DNA of 33,590 bases from Saprospiraceae bacterium. GTDB taxonomy: Bacteria; Bacteroidota; Bacteroidia; Chitinophagales; Saprospiraceae. The notes below the pieces were generated by a model. The model was given only the letters and a program-made list of their open reading frames with translations, was not told where the DNA came from and ran no database searches. Both the position numbers and the translations under genes were made by a program. The stretch is taken from assembly GCA_016787345.1 (NCBI GenBank), contig JAEUUU010000028.1:1-33590 (forward strand). The letters are read 5' to 3'. Below, piece after piece: positions 33,022-33,590 of the stretch; position 1 is the stretch's first letter, and each line of letters begins with the position of its first letter.

Positions 33022-33060
33022 GAAAGGCCGTCCTCGGATCGAGGGCGGCCTTTCCTTTTT
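33022..33060 (+). terminator. Intrinsic terminator of the small lipoprotein gene
   Basis: A stem of about 15 bp (GAAAGGCCG...CGGCCTTTC at its base, extended by TCCTCG/CGAGGG with one G-U pair) closes a 3-nt loop and is followed by CTTTTT. It lies about 35 nt past the stop. Confidence 0.93.
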
Positions 33061-33067
33061 ATACCTC

Positions 33068-33103
33068 GGTTTATAAGGTTTATGAGGTTTACGAGGTTTA
33101 TGG
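33068..33103. repeat. Four tandem 9-bp repeats (GGTTTAYRA)
   Basis: GGTTTATAA, GGTTTATGA, GGTTTACGA and GGTTTATGG lie head to tail, period exactly 9 bp, directly after the terminator and just before the 33106-33404 palindrome. No protein appears to be encoded. Confidence 0.9.
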
Positions 33104-33105
33104 GC

Positions 33106-33404
33106 GGGGCAGACGCATGAGCGCTGAATGGTCCCAATGAAAAATTTAAATTATTGATAATCAGTTGGGTTACATGATTTAAGATTACATGATTTAAGAT
33201 TGTTGAAGCTCGTAACATTGACCGCTTTTTACTTGACTAAGTGTCGCGCTATACGCTAAGAATACTTCTTAAATCAAGAATCTGCAATCATGTAATCTTA
33301 AATCATGTAATCTTAAATCATGTAATCTTAAATCATGTAATCCCACCAATTATCAATAATTTGAATTTTTGATTGGGACTATTCAGCGTTCATGCATCTA
33401 CCCT
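33106..33404. repeat. ~300-bp imperfect palindrome with 15-bp iterons in its arms
   Basis: Left arm 33106-33201 and right arm 33309-33404 are reverse complements over about 96 bp at nearly 90% identity by eye. The inner ends are tandem copies of TTACATGATTTAAGA: two on the left (33170-33199) and, in complement, four on the right (33286-33344), with weaker copies further in. The outer arms share GCATGARCGCTGAAT, then TCCCAAT and AAATTATTGATAAT. The middle ~85 bp has no gene. This, with the terminator and 9-bp repeats, accounts for most of the 466-bp gene-free gap (32988-33453). Confidence 0.9.
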
Positions 33405-33453
33405 GAGCGCCCCCCTTCTGGAATCCCATCACCAGTTCACCAACACCCTTGCC

Positions 33454-33590
33454 ATGCCCACTCGCAGAAACGCACTAAAATCCATGCTGGCCGGCGCGGC
33501 CGTGTTATCGGCATCGCCCGTCTCTTCCCTGACCAATATGACTGATTCCGCATCATTAAAATGGAAAGGCAACATCCGGCATTCCGTGTG
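33454..33590 (+). CDS. Start of a Tat-signal, hydroxypyruvate-isomerase-like TIM-barrel protein (partial)
   Basis: The first 45 codons of a gene cut off by the window end. It begins MPTRRNALKSMLAGAAVLSA, a twin-arginine-type signal followed by an Ala-rich core, and continues LKWKGNIRHSVC. The GNIRHSVC segment is what I associate with exported hydroxypyruvate isomerase/sugar-epimerase-like proteins of Bacteroidota, where it opens the barrel. That identification rests on only a few residues. Confidence 0.6.
   Translation, partial: MPTRRNALKSMLAGAAVLSASPVSSLTNMTDSASLKWKGNIRHSV

Noticed and set aside
32997-33218. 73-codon minus-strand frame across the 9-bp repeats
   Set aside because: Its periodic LINLVN-like sequence is just the translation of the 9-bp tandem repeat and the terminator.
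33286-33344. Four 15-bp repeats that could suggest a CRISPR array
   Set aside because: The units are directly head to tail with no spacers, too short for CRISPR repeats, and no cas gene is present.

Overview
The window looks like a chromosomal segment of a Bacteroidota member, probably a Saprospiria-type organism; the phylum is well supported, the class is my inference. The evidence is: two secreted proteins with type IX secretion (T9SS) C-terminal domains, lipoproteins with Bacteroidota-style lipoboxes, promoters of the Bacteroidota type (TTG/TTTG, about 15-23 nt, then TAnnTTTG) upstream of many genes, a general lack of Shine-Dalgarno sequences, and families common in that phylum (large UbiD decarboxylase, YfhO, ArsS with its CMD partner, a BtuG-like propeller). 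I see no phage, plasmid, insertion sequence or CRISPR array. Most of the DNA is ordinary housekeeping and envelope genes; the unusual material is in the intergenic spaces.

Layout. 1-6.5 kb, all minus strand: csaA, an MsbA-like ABC exporter, a secreted START-domain protein, a UbiD-family decarboxylase, a fatty-acid-hydroxylase/sterol-desaturase membrane protein, and tRNA-Glu with its own promoter and terminator. 6.5-8.2 kb, plus strand: an OmpA-family protein followed by a membrane-anchored coiled-coil protein with a C-terminal helix-hairpin-helix domain. 8.2-13.7 kb: a Tat-exported asparaginase-like Ntn hydrolase, a CDF metal transporter, a methyltransferase, a small T9SS protein, a GNAT-fold protein and inorganic pyrophosphatase, several joined tail-to-tail with overlapping 3' ends. 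13.8-15.3 kb: the arsenosugar-type pair CMD-like protein plus ArsS radical SAM enzyme. 15.3-15.5 kb: a 48-bp perfect inverted repeat carrying (GTTGGGT)3 in each arm and filling the gap between two convergent stop codons. 15.5-19.7 kb, minus strand: a 1132-residue propeller/amidohydrolase, a small membrane protein and a GNAT acetyltransferase. 19.8-23.7 kb: a polytopic GT-C-like membrane protein coupled to a DUF2007-like protein, then rimO (minus) and a DinB-family protein. 23.7-25.1 kb: a cobalamin riboswitch controlling a BtuG-like surface lipoprotein. 25.1-30.3 kb: an RMD1/YagE (DUF155) protein, a BASS-type transporter, a YfhO-family membrane protein and a small serine hydrolase. 30.4-33.0 kb: a large T9SS protein with SprB-like repeats and a small lipoprotein. 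33.0-33.45 kb: a repeat-dense gene-free stretch. 33.45 kb to the end: the start of a Tat-signal protein cut by the window edge.

How the genes work together. Only a few groups look functionally joined: CMD+ArsS (arsenosugar-type chemistry), OmpA+HhH (envelope), the DUF2007-like gene translationally coupled to the membrane protein before it, and the B12 riboswitch with its lipoprotein. The best candidates for something undescribed are the two palindromic intergenic elements, at 15.3 kb (G-quadruplex motifs flush with both stop codons) and at 33.1-33.4 kb (a ~300-bp imperfect palindrome whose arms contain two and four 15-bp units).
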